In this document: positions 1 to 35,949 of the stretch, one piece after another
Numbering within the stretch: the first letter of the stretch is position 1
Layout: every line of letters starts with the position of its first letter
Source of the DNA: Oryzias latipes
Lineage: Eukaryota > Chordata > Actinopteri > Beloniformes > Adrianichthyidae
Direction of reading: 5' to 3'
NCBI RefSeq assembly: GCF_002234675.1
Contig: NC_019862.2
Coordinates: 24,858,160 to 24,922,159, forward strand
DNA length: 64,000 nt
The notes under the pieces: generated by a model
The model's input: the letters and a program-made list of their open reading frames with translations, nothing else
What the model was told of the DNA's origin: nothing
The model's database searches: none
Program-made: the position numbers and the translations under genes

Positions 1-1106
1 CACTTTAGTCATTGGTAAAGTGCGGGATGCACACACAAACTATACTGATTGTCTTATTTCTTAATTTCTAAAAATCAGGCCCCACACAAGGAGCACACAC
101 TTATCACTTGAACAGTGCTAACGGCGTGCGGGTTTCGGCGAGTTTGTAAAGATGAAAAATCTGTACAATGTGCTTGCGTCTCACCTACTTCTCCCTTACT
201 TTTCGTGTTGGTTCAGTGTTTGCTATAATCTGTCATCTGCAGCATGCCCGTAGGGGAAAAAAAGGTGAATTTTCACCCTACGGGCTCACCAAGCGGTATG
301 TGATCTTGAATTTTCATACGGCCACCTGCGTACCCCACATAGGTTTGCCCATTTTTAACCCACAGACATCCTGTATCCACTCATGAGGGCAGTTGTTACT
401 AAGGCATTAGACAGGTCTCTGGTTTCAAAGCTCTTGATGCACCCTTTGGCATCCTTGTGCGTCTTCATGCGTCCTCATCCTTTTTCCTGCTTTTGCAATC
501 CCATTCTTCCTCAGTGGTCTTTATGCATCCTCACACCTCCTCTTGAAGTACTGCACTCCACATGTTCATCATATTACCTGCTCCCACACTTCTGTTTGTT
601 TACTGATCCCACACAGCGGCAGCTTCGGGCTACAGGAAACCTCTATTAGCAGGATGAAAATTAAGTCTGTCTTTCATCTATATCAGTTTTTGAACAATCA
701 ATGAAAATGCAGAGCAGGAATGTTTTATCCGTGCATGTAGAGTTGGTAAAAAGAAGGTGCAATGACCCCCTGCTGTTTTTTAATCTAGTTCTACCTTCCA
801 GATCCAACAAAACAGAAGGGAGAAAGGAATTGAAGTAAAAACTTTCCTGCAGTGAATCCTGTCTTTAATTGAGTCAGTAGAGATGTAATTGGTGCAATAA
901 AAACAAATTTGGATGCCGTCAATAAATTCTGAAGCACCACACTTTGTCATAAACACTCTTTCTCTTTCAATGTTCTGTAGTGTAACCCCAATTTTCCTGG
1001 CTCTCAGTGTGCCCAAAGTCTCTTGATGACTTGGTTCCTTAATGTTGCATTTACAAAAGCTGGGATATTCTGCTGTTTCTTACAATTACTTTGCTCTTCC
1101 TCACAG
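1..1106 (+). other. Intron of the podn-like gene
   Basis: This is non-coding, AT-rich sequence upstream of the only visible podn-like exon, so presumably intronic. The open frames at 168-649 show no protein-like composition or splice framing. No clear repeat was recognised. Confidence 0.45.
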
Positions 1107-1263
1107 CTTCAACCGACTGTCTGCAGCCTCGTTTGATGAAGCCTCTTTTTCCTACCTGACCAAACTGCAGGTTTTGGATGTTGGTCAAGGAAACCCGGAC
1201 CTCTTTGCTCAAAGGAAGGAAACAGAAGGTGGGGCACTGACTAAGGAGGATGAGGAAACATAG
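1107..1263 (+). CDS. podn: Last coding exon of podocan-like LRR protein (partial)
   Basis: The exon follows a pyrimidine-rich acceptor ending in CAG at 1104-1106 and runs to a TAG at 1261-1263. It encodes about 51 residues beginning FNRLSAASFDEASFSYLT, then LQVLDVG. This spacing of L, N and F residues is that of a leucine-rich repeat of the small leucine-rich proteoglycan type. A non-LRR acidic tail ending TKEDEET follows. Podocan is a secreted extracellular-matrix LRR glycoprotein. The name rests largely on position: in mammals PODN lies tail to tail with SLC1A7, as this exon does with the transporter gene on the other strand. The rest of the gene lies left of the window. Another LRR gene cannot be excluded from one exon. 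Confidence 0.62.
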
Positions 1264-1307
1264 ATATATTCATGGAAAGCAGAGGTGGACAAAGAGCTTT
1301 AAAGGGG

Positions 1308-1313
1308 AATAAA
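1308..1313 (+). terminator. Candidate polyadenylation signal of podn
   Basis: An AATAAA hexamer lies 45 bp after the podn-like stop codon, a usual place for a short 3' UTR. There is no transcript evidence, and hexamers are common by chance in AT-rich DNA. Confidence 0.35.
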
Positions 1314-3665
1314 GTGGTTGTGCTGAGATGGTGCATGGACAGAAGGCTGTGTCTTTGTATCTGACTTGCCATTGCAACTTTAGATCTGCAACACCGGTAC
1401 ACTATTTCTTTTTTACTTTAAAGACATCACAAAATGTAACTTTTTCCTTACATAACACTAAGTATGCATTCACACTTAGTATTATGAACAGAACTCAAGG
1501 TTAGCTGGTCTTTTTGGTTTGACATGTTTGCAAGCTTCCATGAACCCTGGTGTAAAAACCAACAACATGGGAACACTGGTCTCTTTTGAGAAGGAGGATC
1601 TCTCTTCACTTTAAAATGACTTCTGGTGTTTGACTTTGGTGTGAATGCAGTCAGACTTCTGACAAACCAAACAGCAGGAGAGAGCCAAAGGCAGTACACC
1701 ATGTAAGTTCCATAGCAGGGCATTACTACCAAATTCTTAAATCAATTTGATTCAGATCACAAGCATGTAAATTATTTTCAAGTTGCAATTTGATATTACT
1801 CAGTTCAATATTAGTTTTTTTTCCTTCCAAATTTCCTTTTGTTTTTTAGCACTTTTTTAGCTGATTATGTTACAAGGTTTCCCATAGCTTTTGATTTAAA
1901 CAAACAAGTGGTGCTTTGATTTATTAAGGGCTTTTAGATTACATTCAAAACTGACAGAAAAGCAGTTTTCTGACCCCTCCTCGGAAAGAATGGAAAGAAA
2001 GAAAAAGCAATAAATGGATTTAGAGAAAAATCACATTGTGTAGGTAAAGATAAATTTAAATGGATTTTCAATCCCAGCCTCTGAAAGCTCTATATTGTCT
2101 TTGGTTTTCCCCTGAGAGTGCGGTGTGAGAAAGCAGACCAACGCAGATAAGGGGTGACATTTATCAGTATCCTTGCCCATTCCAACCAAATCTAAAGGAC
2201 TGTCCCAGAGTGGAGGAGACGTCAGAGTTAAGACAGCTCAGCAGTCATAAATGAGTTTATTCAATCCTGTTTTTTTTCCCCCCACTCACATTTATAAGTC
2301 CTGATATTTATCCCACTCTAATCCTCACAGAGCATCCATAATGCCGCAGTTCCAGGCTCCTCCATGTCTGGTGGGCGGCTTTTATTTTGGAGCAGACAAA
2401 TTTGAACTATACTTCATTTTGTGGAGAATCATGTTTCACTCAGTCGTGTAATAAAACAGCAGAATTATCAGACTTTGTTTTTATTCTGAGAAAGGTTCAT
2501 TTCCTGTTGATTGCTGTTAAAATTTGTTTGAAGAAAACCTTTGAAAGACTGACTGGGAAAATGTCAAGCAGCATCATTTCACTAAACTGTACATTCGCTA
2601 CTACACATATAAGAAGGCTTTGATCTTTACATGATTTTTTTTAAGCTTAAAAGCTTTCACAAGTTTATTTATCAGAGCAGAAATAATGGCTGAGCTGTTG
2701 GATGACAGTAAGTTCATGTAGAGGTTGACATTTATCAGGATAAACTTGGGCAAGCTGTTGTGTTTGCTTGTGAGAACACATGAAGCTTTTTTCGTGTGAA
2801 CTGTTTATCCCTACAAATCTTGTGTAAACTGAGCCCTAATTGAAATGTAGTTCTTCAAAAAAAAACAAAAAACTAAATGCACATTCATAAGAACTTTATT
2901 CTCTTCCGTTTTTCCATCAGCCTCTTGATACTCCAACTGTTTAAGGCAAAAAATCCACATCAAAGCATTTCTTGTCTCCCATCCTAATCCTCCAGCTAAA
3001 ACCAATATCTGAATATGTTTGTGTGTGATAATGTCTTATCTGCAGCAGACAGCAGTCAGAATGGATCATGGGCTCTTTCATCCCCCAAAAACTCTGCATT
3101 TGTCCCTGACAATCAACTAACTCTGAAGCAGACTGTTTTTTTTTTTTTTTTTTACCCTGATGTGGTGCTGAAGCAGACATTGATTCTGCACCTCGTCCCA
3201 CACACTTACTGGTCATGGGTGCGTCAAAGGAACGTGGTGATAACAAAACATAAATATAGATAAAATGGATTCATTTTTCTTCCTCATAGACTCTTCAGCA
3301 TCCTCCTTGCTGTTCTGCACATAAAAGTCCGTGCCACAATTCACTTTGTAATTCATGCAGCAATTCATATTTTACGACTTTGTCTTCTTATTACAGTTTT
3401 CTCTGCATTTTATGCCACCTTTTTTCTTGTAGTGTATGCCTTACATTTGTTATTGCAGTTTCCATCATGTTGCAGTCACAGTTGGAGATCCTTTGCAACC
3501 TTGTTGCACTTCCTGCTGCAGTTCAGCTGCAGCAATGTGGCAAGTATGAATATAAAGTAAAAAAAAGAAAAAAACTTCTCTTTTGCTGATATAAAATGTT
3601 CTGCATCTGTGCACAGGGTCGTGCTGAAAGTAACCAACAGAAGCTTGTCTGCATCACTGGGGCCA
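1314..3665. other. Tail-to-tail intergenic region and slc1a7 3' UTR
   Basis: The convergent podn (+) and slc1a7 (-) genes end on either side of this 2.35-kb stretch. Some of it must be slc1a7 3' UTR. Minus-strand AATAAA hexamers are present, for example complementary to 2895-2900, but which one is used cannot be told. There are short T runs, such as one near 3137-3152. No gene or classifiable repeat is visible. Confidence 0.5.
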
Positions 3666-28354
<24,689 letters not shown>

Positions 28355-30115
28355 GTCACGTCAGCCGCCCCCGGCCCTCAGAAACCCATAAATGTGGATG
28401 ATGCAGTTGTGGGTAGGTCAGAAAATGTTGAATCAACAGATAGAGAGGAAAACATCCAGGACCCAGTTGTAAAGAACACCCCGTCCTCTGTGACGCCTAA
28501 AGCACCTTTGGGCTCAGCATCCTCCTCGTCCTCGCTGTCTGTGCCGAGATAAGAGGATCCCAGCACAGCACCCCTCCCACCCTGCTCCACCCATCCCAGC
28601 AGGAGGAGGGAACAGCTGGCATACCATGTCCCAGTGGGTTAACATGACCAATCCTGTTAGAGGGCGGCTGTATAAAACAGGTCCGACGCTGGATTAAGAA
28701 CCCATGAGCAATCTGTCAGAGGTTGGCAGAGAACCCCCAATAGTCGGAGGTCTGCATGGTTGTTCCAAATAAACAAGCTGTTGGTGCTCGTTATGTTTGT
28801 CTGACGCTGACCGGCTGCTGCACCCAAACAATAATAATGCACTCATTAACAAACGATAAGCTGTATCATGCAAAAACAGAATCAAAATAGTTTCTTGATC
28901 AACTAACCCATAGCGAATTTACTTGACCTATAAACTCAATTCAAGTCCAGAGAGTCCTTCAGCCAGTGCACTTGACTTCTAAATCCACATCCACGACCTC
29001 TAAGTGACAGGAACTAACATTATATCTGCAGTAAGTCAGCTAAACACCTAAACCATGCCATAAAAATGTTAGTAAATGGATTAAAACTGCATAACGTTAA
29101 AAAATATGTGTCAGTCAACTGAGAGGCAACTGTGAAGTCGGATTTATTTTCATTTTTAGGGCTAAATGCCAGACAGGCTAAAGAAAGTTGAACAGAGCCA
29201 AGTGAAATTAGCTGAGGAGTTCAAGACTGTGTTGCACAGGATTTCTAATAAATGCAAAAGGAAAAAACATTAAATAGAATCGCCCTATAATAATCCTAAA
29301 GACTCTGATACCTTTCAATTAAAAAGTACATTTTCAGAAATGAGCATTTGGTTTCATAAAACTAAGACCTCAAACTATAACAAATCTTATAAAAGTAACT
29401 AAAAGCATGGCTTTTATGCTGAATATTTTGAAGATTTATGACCTTCCCAGTTGAACAAGTTTGCTCTTAAAACTCACTCTAATAAAATGTTGGTGTTTTG
29501 AAGGTGTTCTATCATTTATCTCATGATGGAGGACACATATAAATAAAATTAAGACTGTGTTTCTTGTATTTCCTTATTCAAATTTTGGTGAATCAGGAGC
29601 AGACAAAAAATGCCACTGGAAAGAGTTTGTAGTCGTTAATGGACAAACTACAATCATAGGGCCACAAGTTCCTTTTATTCTATTATAATGCATGCAATTG
29701 TTGCTGCAGCTACACGTCATATCAGCCTGGAGTAAAAGTAATGCAGGCCAAAGCTGGAATGACTTTTGGGATAACAAAGCATCCCTGAAGGGATCACAGG
29801 CTGCCATGCCTGCTGACCAGAACAGATGGAAGATCGGCTTTTGGTCCAAATTCATCGGATGTGATTTCATGATCATTCTAATCCATCGCCGCCCCCCCTC
29901 CCCCATCCCACTTTTTTCTGAGTCAACTGTCAGAATGTCACTTCATTGATAATAAACTTGTTTTGCTCTCGCTGTTGGAGAAGAACACGGAGCATCACCC
30001 TCTCCTCTGTCCATGCCTGTTAAATATCTAAACATGCAGACAGAAGGTTTGTGTTTCATAACTGCTAAATGCCACGTCTGCAGTAATCTCTGTCCTGCGC
30101 AGAACTCAACAGGTC
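28355..30115. other. Region upstream of slc1a7
   Basis: This presumably contains slc1a7 5' UTR and promoter, but no TATA box, CpG island or noncoding exon can be assigned with confidence. The first 250 bp (to about 28620) are GC-richer than the flanks. Open frames here lack protein-like signals. No repeat was recognised. Confidence 0.4.
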
Positions 30116-30179
30116 GTAACCCTTGTGCTATCCTAGGCACATTGGGAGTTGGGTCATCTAGAACCACTAGACCTTTTTC

Positions 30180-32354
30180 GGTAACAGTTTATATTAAGAT
30201 TCCTTAACAAGCTTTGTTAACACATTTACAAGCATTATAAATGAATTTATAGGGTGTTAGTAAGACATTTATTAGTACAATAAGTATAATAAGGTTTATT
30301 AAATTACTTAGTTAACACATTTACAAGCATTATTATTAGGATGTTTTCAAGATGCGAATGATGCATTTATTGATATAGGTGCCTAACAAATGTGTCAGTG
30401 TTAATAAGCTTAATAAGATTTATTAACAACCTTTGTTAACAAATTAAGAAGCATTATTTTTGTTTGGGGCTCTTGTAAGATATTTATTAGCATTATAGAT
30501 GCCTGACACAACCCTAAGTGTTCATAAGCTTAATAAGTTTTATTAACTAACTCAACAAATTAATAGGCTTTATTAATGTGTCAGATGCTAGTACAATATT
30601 TATTAGCATTATAGAAGTCTTGCAAATACCTGAAAGTGTTAATAAGATTTATTAACATCTAAAGTCAGACCATTGTCTTCTAAATCCATATTACTAAACT
30701 GCTTATAAGCTTTACAAATGTATTAATTAACTTTGTTAATAGTTTATTAATTGTTTTGCAGCACCTCATCTAACGTGTGGACGTTTTTTAGCACAAACAA
30801 CCACAAAGCATAAAGATTGTAAAAAGAAATTTATGACATTAAAACAGACTAAACATACACAAATCGTTCTGTAAAAGATATATAATAATTTAATTCAGAC
30901 AAATATTTTTTTTTAAAAACATATATGCTGGTGTTGGATGACTAGCATCATAGCTAATAAGGATAAAGTATTAGCATCTATCCTGAGTGAAACATTCATT
31001 GCAAATCCCATCACCAGGAGACAATTCTCTGCATTCAATGCCAACTGCATTCAACCACTGTTGCCTTGCTTCAAAGTCCACAAGAAAGTTGCACAAGCCA
31101 GTCATTTTTGAAGAACGAAGACAATAAACCTACAGGAGCCATGCTAATGCTAACACGCTAACCTGCCCATCTTTGATTATGAAAGGAATCAAAGATGGGC
31201 AGGTTAACTAATGTCACCATTGGCTAATGAATATGTCAATCAAACTCATCAGCAAAACAGGCATGCTTGCTTTCAGCCAATTGAATGGCCTCTTAGACTT
31301 TGCTTTCACACAGGTGACGAAAAAAGCCCCGCCCATCTTTGATTCCTTTCATAATCAAAGATGGGCAGGTTAGCGTGTTAGCTTTAGCATGGCTCCTGTA
31401 GGTTTATTGTCTTCGTTCTTCAAAAATGACTGGCTTGTGCAACTTTCTTGTGGACTTTGAAGCAAGGCAACAGTGGTTGAATGCAGTTGGCATTGAATGC
31501 AGAGAATTGTCTCCTGGTGATGGGATTTGCAATGAATGTTTCACTCAGGATAGATGCTAATACTTTATCCTTATTAGCTATGATGCTAGTCATCCAACAC
31601 CAGTCTATATGTTTTTAATTTTTTTTATTTGTCTGAATTAAATTATTATATATCTTTTACGGAACGATTTGTGTATGTTTAGTCTGTTTTAATGTCATAA
31701 AGTTCTTTTTACAATCTTTATGCTTTGTGGTTGTTTGCGGTAAAAAACATCCTCACTTTAGATGAGGTGCTGCAAAACAATTAATAAACTATTAACAAAG
31801 TTAATTAATACATTTGTAAAGCTTATAAGCAGTTTAGTAATACGGATTTAGAAGACAATGGTCTGACTTTAGATTTTAATAAATATTATTAACACTTTCA
31901 GGTATTTGCAAGACATCTATAATGCTAATAAATATTGTACTAGCATCTGACACATTAATAAAGCCTATTAATTTGTTGAGTTAGTTAATAAAACTTATTA
32001 AGCTTATGAACACTTAGGGTTGTGTCAGGCATCTATAATGCTAATAAATATCTTACTAGAACCCCAAACAATAATAATACTTCTTAATTTGTTAACAAAG
32101 GTTGTTAATAAATCTTATTAAGCTTATTAACACCGACACATTTGTTAGGCATCTATAATATCAATAAATGCATCATTGGCATCTTGAAAACATCCTAATA
32201 ATAATGCTTGTAAATGTGTTAACTAAGTAATTTAATAAACCTTATTAGACTTATTGTACTAATAAATGTCTTACTAACACCCTATAAATTCATTTATAAT
32301 GCTTGTAAATGTGTTAACAAAGCTTGTTAAGGAATCTTAATATAAAGTGTTACC
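30180..32354. mobile_element. Giant foldback element: two ~1.02-kb inverted arms
   Basis: From GGTAACAGTTTATATTAAG at 30180 the left arm runs to about 31200. The right arm, about 31331-32354, is its reverse complement with only scattered mismatches. A loop of about 130 bp separates them. Flanks CCTTTTTC (30172-30179) and CATTTTTC (32355-32362) form a 7/8 match, suggesting an 8-bp target duplication. The outer part of each arm is built of tandem repeat units; the inner part carries a small conserved open frame. No transposase is present. The end motif resembles short palindromic fish MITEs, but at 2,175 bp this is much larger. Confidence 0.88.
31426..31560 (+). pseudogene. 44-codon open frame in foldback arm, zinc-finger-like
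   Basis: The frame starts MTGLCNFLVDFEARQQWLNA and continues with GICNECFTQD before a TAA. The spacing of W, aliphatic residues and the C-x2-C-F ending is loosely like the C-terminal half of a THAP finger, a DNA-binding domain of P- and Kolobok-type transposases. The mirror copy is at 30971-31105 on the minus strand. Homology is unproven; it could be a chance frame or a captured gene piece. Confidence 0.25.
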
Positions 32355-32492
32355 CATTTTTCTTCAATAATTTGTGATCTTCACTGGTGTCCATGGATTA
32401 CATGAAATCTTTCCACCTTTATCCACCTTTGTCATGGTAGGGAGAACACGTCAAAATAAGGGTGGGGTCATCTAAGATAGCACAAGGGTTAA

Positions 32493-35300
32493 AGTAGAAT
32501 CATGCATTAATCATAATTGCTCTTACCTCTAAGTATGTTTATTTTTGATCAAGCATAGTTTCCTTCAAACTGTTACAAAATTAAAATTCATTAAAATCCA
32601 AAATCAAAAAATAGGGAAAATACAGTTTACGCTAAACTTTTTAAGCTCCATCAATTCCATACAACCCAGAATCCCAAGTTAGATGTTTATTTAAAACATA
32701 ATAATTAAAAAAATGCACTTTTAGATATTTCTTTCCACAATTTTCAACTTTTTTAGCTAGTACATTTTCAAACTGAAAAATGGGGTCAAAGTTTTGAGAA
32801 ATTTCCACAGTTTCACTCCTAAAAGAGAGACAACTATCGTTACATGTTTTTTAAATGCACTCCAACACAAACTTCCTTATTTGATGCTTTCATCTTGTTA
32901 TTCGAATTTTTTTTCAACTCAGAATAAGGCTTGTTTTAGAATTACACCCTTTTGATATTTTCTGCCCATTAATTATGAGCTATTTTCAAACCAAAAAGCT
33001 TTAATTATGCCCTTCAACTTTATTTAAAATCGCTTTCATCAGCCCTAATTCCACCTAACAGCATGCATTTTTCTGCCCTTGATTAAGCAGTAATTTGTTA
33101 AAAACTATGTTTCTTTTTGAAGGCCCTTAGAAACTAATTATTTTAGAGAGAAAAAAACAGTTGTCTGATGCATCAAAAGCTACAAACTGAACCATCAGGC
33201 CATTTGCGCTGGTGGACAACCACAGAACGAAGGAGAAGGTTCAAATTTCCAATGACATGTTTTGGATTTTTTTTCAGTAGGACTGTGTTATATTTCACTC
33301 TGCTTTGGCAGAAAATGATGCTTTTGGACGTGTTTACAGCACAACTCGCCATTCTAACCAGTCAAGCAATCACTCAAATCTTTACAAATTAAGAAAAAAT
33401 TGAATGGTAAACGGTGTATACTTTTATGGCACCACCTTCTTATAAAGGCCAAAGTGCCGTACAGTCCCAGTTCTATTTACCCATTTACACACACATTTAC
33501 ACACTGATGGCGACTCCACTGCAGAAACTCCCACCAGGAACAATGTAGGGTTCAGTGCCTTGCCCAACAACACTTCAACACATGGGTGGGCAGGGCGGGA
33601 ACCAAACCTGGGATATTCTGATCAGAGGTCAACCACTCCACCTCTGCACCACGATCGCCTCATTTTGAATCATCTGTCCGGTTGAAGATTTGTTGAGCTT
33701 CCCATCTCTTGAGGAGGCCAAGTTTTAATGAGATCAAGAACTATCAGGGACTGTAGACTATTTAACTCCTGGATCTCTGTTCAGCTGCTTAAACCAGCAC
33801 CAAACAGGCAGACCAGAGCCGGTTTACTGAGACTGAAGCATTTTCACTTAGGACTTGTAAAAAGAGAAATTATTTTATGTACCTATTATAAAATGTGAGG
33901 CTCACTCTTTTCTATTGCCTTCAGAAATCTTTGAGCATTTTGTTCAGGCATTAGGGGTTTGTTTCTGCTTCCCATGAGTGGAGGTCACAGCAGGTTTTAG
34001 TTTGCATCATCTCAGCTGGAAAAGGAAAACTGCAGTTTTCCCCACCTCTTTGAATACAAACATATGACCATGCTTTCCACATGATCCTGTTCAACTTAAG
34101 CCCCCTTTCTTTGCACTCCCTCAGTGGACAACAGAGCACCGGCCCCCATAACCCACGAAGCGTATAAATTCATTTTACACAGATAAATATGAATTCAAAT
34201 GAGCACCCATAAAGACAATGGGCACCACAAAAACGCGCCAATCCTCGAGTTGTTGCAGCTCAAACTCAAAGTGCAAGATTTTGGAGAAGACAGCGTTGTC
34301 ATTGTTATTTAATCTGAACCAACAAATACCCAGATCCAAAATTAAACCCAAATAAGCATGTATGGGGACAGCTTCCCTCACACTTGTGGCAGGGGGGAGG
34401 GAGTGAGCGATCTGACAAAAATGGGTCATTAGCTTGGCAGCCAGTCAGGCAGCAAATGTGGTCATGAACAGAAACAGGTCAAAAAAACTTGTCAGAGCGA
34501 AAAACACTTTGATTTTTACTGTTGCTGGTGGCAAACTGTATGGAGCAGTCTGGCAGAAAAAAGGGAACGAAGCTTAATTTTGAAACAAGCAGAAGTGTAT
34601 GTCGCTAATGTGCAAGCCACATTGTTGCACATCAAGTTGCTGTGGAGATAACCGAGTGAGGCACAGGTCATGCCATGCAAAAATGTTTTGATATTTCACA
34701 GTTTCCACATTTAAATAAGCAAAACCTGAAACTATCACAGCATACTCACACTTCCTCAAAGTAATTAAAGGTTTACTTAATGATCCGCAGGGTGTTTGCA
34801 TTTTTCGCTGGCCTGGTAATGCAAAGGTGCTTCTTATCAACATTTATACTGAAATATAAACAAGAGTTTTGTGCTCAACGTCAATTACATCCCCAAATTG
34901 AGTGTAACTGACACTTCAAAACATTACATTAACTTTTGAAAGGTTATTTAACAAGGATTAAAAATGGTTTGAAAATGCAAATCATGGTATTTTTACAAGG
35001 TTAAACGAATCTGTAAAAGACAACCATTCATTCAGATAGTTCCAGAGCAGAAAAAGTTTTGAAAAAGCTCATCTGGACGTGTTGTAGAATTGGATTTGCC
35101 TCTCATCCAAAAGGCTAAAGTATTTTTTTAACTTTGTCTGCTAAGGTTAAATTAATATTTTTAAGTTTAACTTGTCAAGTTTAAGCAGTTTAAGTCTAAC
35201 CAGTTTAACTGTCTGCTATGACATGACAGGAACAATGATGGTTTCTTACTAAAGGCTCCTACTTACTAAAAGTTTGTTTGGATGGTTCATTAACCAACAA
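32493..35300. other. Intergenic, SINE at 33415-33662, otherwise unassigned
   Basis: AT-rich DNA without recognisable exons. One tRNA-type SINE is listed separately. The open frames are short and of low complexity. Confidence 0.5.
33415..33662 (-). mobile_element. tRNA-derived SINE
   Basis: Read on the minus strand it starts GAGGCGATCGTGGTGCAGAG, a polymerase III A-box-like region, followed by a B-box-like GGTTTGGTTCCCGCCC. Words such as TTGGGCAAGGCACTGAACCC and CAGTGTGTAAATGTGTGTGT, then a 3' part with TAAAAGTATACACCG, are typical of a common teleost SINE. Confidence 0.75.
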
Positions 35301-35307
35301 ACCACGT

Positions 35308-35451
35308 AACCATTTTTCTTCAATGATTTGTGATCTTCACTGGTGTCCATGGATTACATGAAATCTTTCCACCTTTATCCACCTTTTTCATGGTAGGGAG
35401 AACACGTCAATGTAAGGGTGGGGTCATCTAAGATAGCACAAGGGTTAAGGA
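35308..35451. mobile_element. Truncated piggyBac-type MITE (right half)
   Basis: From TTTTTCTTCAATGATTTGTG to GATAGCACAAGGGTTAA at 35435-35451. It matches the right half of the copy at 58795-59005; the left half is missing. The junction at about 35304 reads ACCACGTAACC. Confidence 0.8.
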
Positions 35452-35504
35452 GCTTCTGGATGAGTTAAAGTGACGGGAACAGGGGCAGTGTGGCTCTGCT
35501 CCAA

Positions 35505-35670
35505 GTATCCCGCCCACAACTCAGAGGTAAAATTTGGTAGAAACTGCTTTCTAAAACGGCACAGGTTTTTAGATTTTGGCTAAAAAAACGGCATAATCAT
35601 AATTGAAAGACCAGTGGTAATGTTTCATAAAAAATAGATCAAAAGATGATCGGAGTTGGACTTCAAGTGC
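35505..35670 (-). repeat. End fragment of the ~600-bp CTTAAAG-type repeat family
   Basis: Contains CCCGCCCACAACTCAGAGG, CGGCATAATCATAATTGAAA and AGATCAAAAGATGATCGGAG, shared with 4960-5155 and 61450-61525. It lies between two truncated piggyBac-type MITE copies. Confidence 0.65.
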
Positions 35671-35862
35671 AAACCAGCAAGATAAGTAAAGTCACTATTG
35701 CCACTTTTTAAAATCCTTAGTCACCATCTGTCCAGATTTAGGCTGACTGCAGAAAACACAGTGTGCGAGTCTTGTATACTTTCAGATAATCTTCAAGAAC
35801 TTTGTTCCAGTGGCACCTCAAGTTAAGACTCTACTCTTCACAGATCACACTACATTTTTATT

Positions 35863-35946
35863 TTAACCCTTGTGCTATCTTAGGTGACCCCACCCTTACA
35901 TTGACGTGTTCTCCCTACCATGACAAAGGTGGATAAAGGTGGAAAG
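35863..35946. mobile_element. Truncated piggyBac-type MITE (opposite orientation)
   Basis: Starts TTAACCCTTGTGCTATCTTA and breaks off after GGATAAAGGTGGAAAGA. It is the inverted counterpart of the fragment at 35308-35451. Confidence 0.8.
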
Positions 35947-35949
35947 AGT

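Larger units (their letters stand above)
30117..32492. mobile_element. PiggyBac-type MITE interrupted by the foldback element
   Basis: Left part AACCCTTGTGCTATCCTAGG with TTGGGAGTTGGGTCATCTAG (30118-30179); right part from about 32355 to GATAGCACAAGGGTTAA at 32476-32492. The two parts join into the same roughly 210-bp family as 58795-59005. The right TTAA is intact and the left reads GTAA. Confidence 0.8.

Noticed and set aside
33600..33662. Functional tRNA gene suggested by A- and B-box-like sequences
   Set aside because: The body and 3' tail are those of a tRNA-derived SINE and no cloverleaf closes. The same applies to 39800, 52790 and 55475.
35452..35862. Composite transposon bounded by two inverted MITE copies
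   Set aside because: The outer, not inner, ends of the truncated copies face the middle, and the enclosed DNA has no coding content, so joint mobilisation is unlikely.
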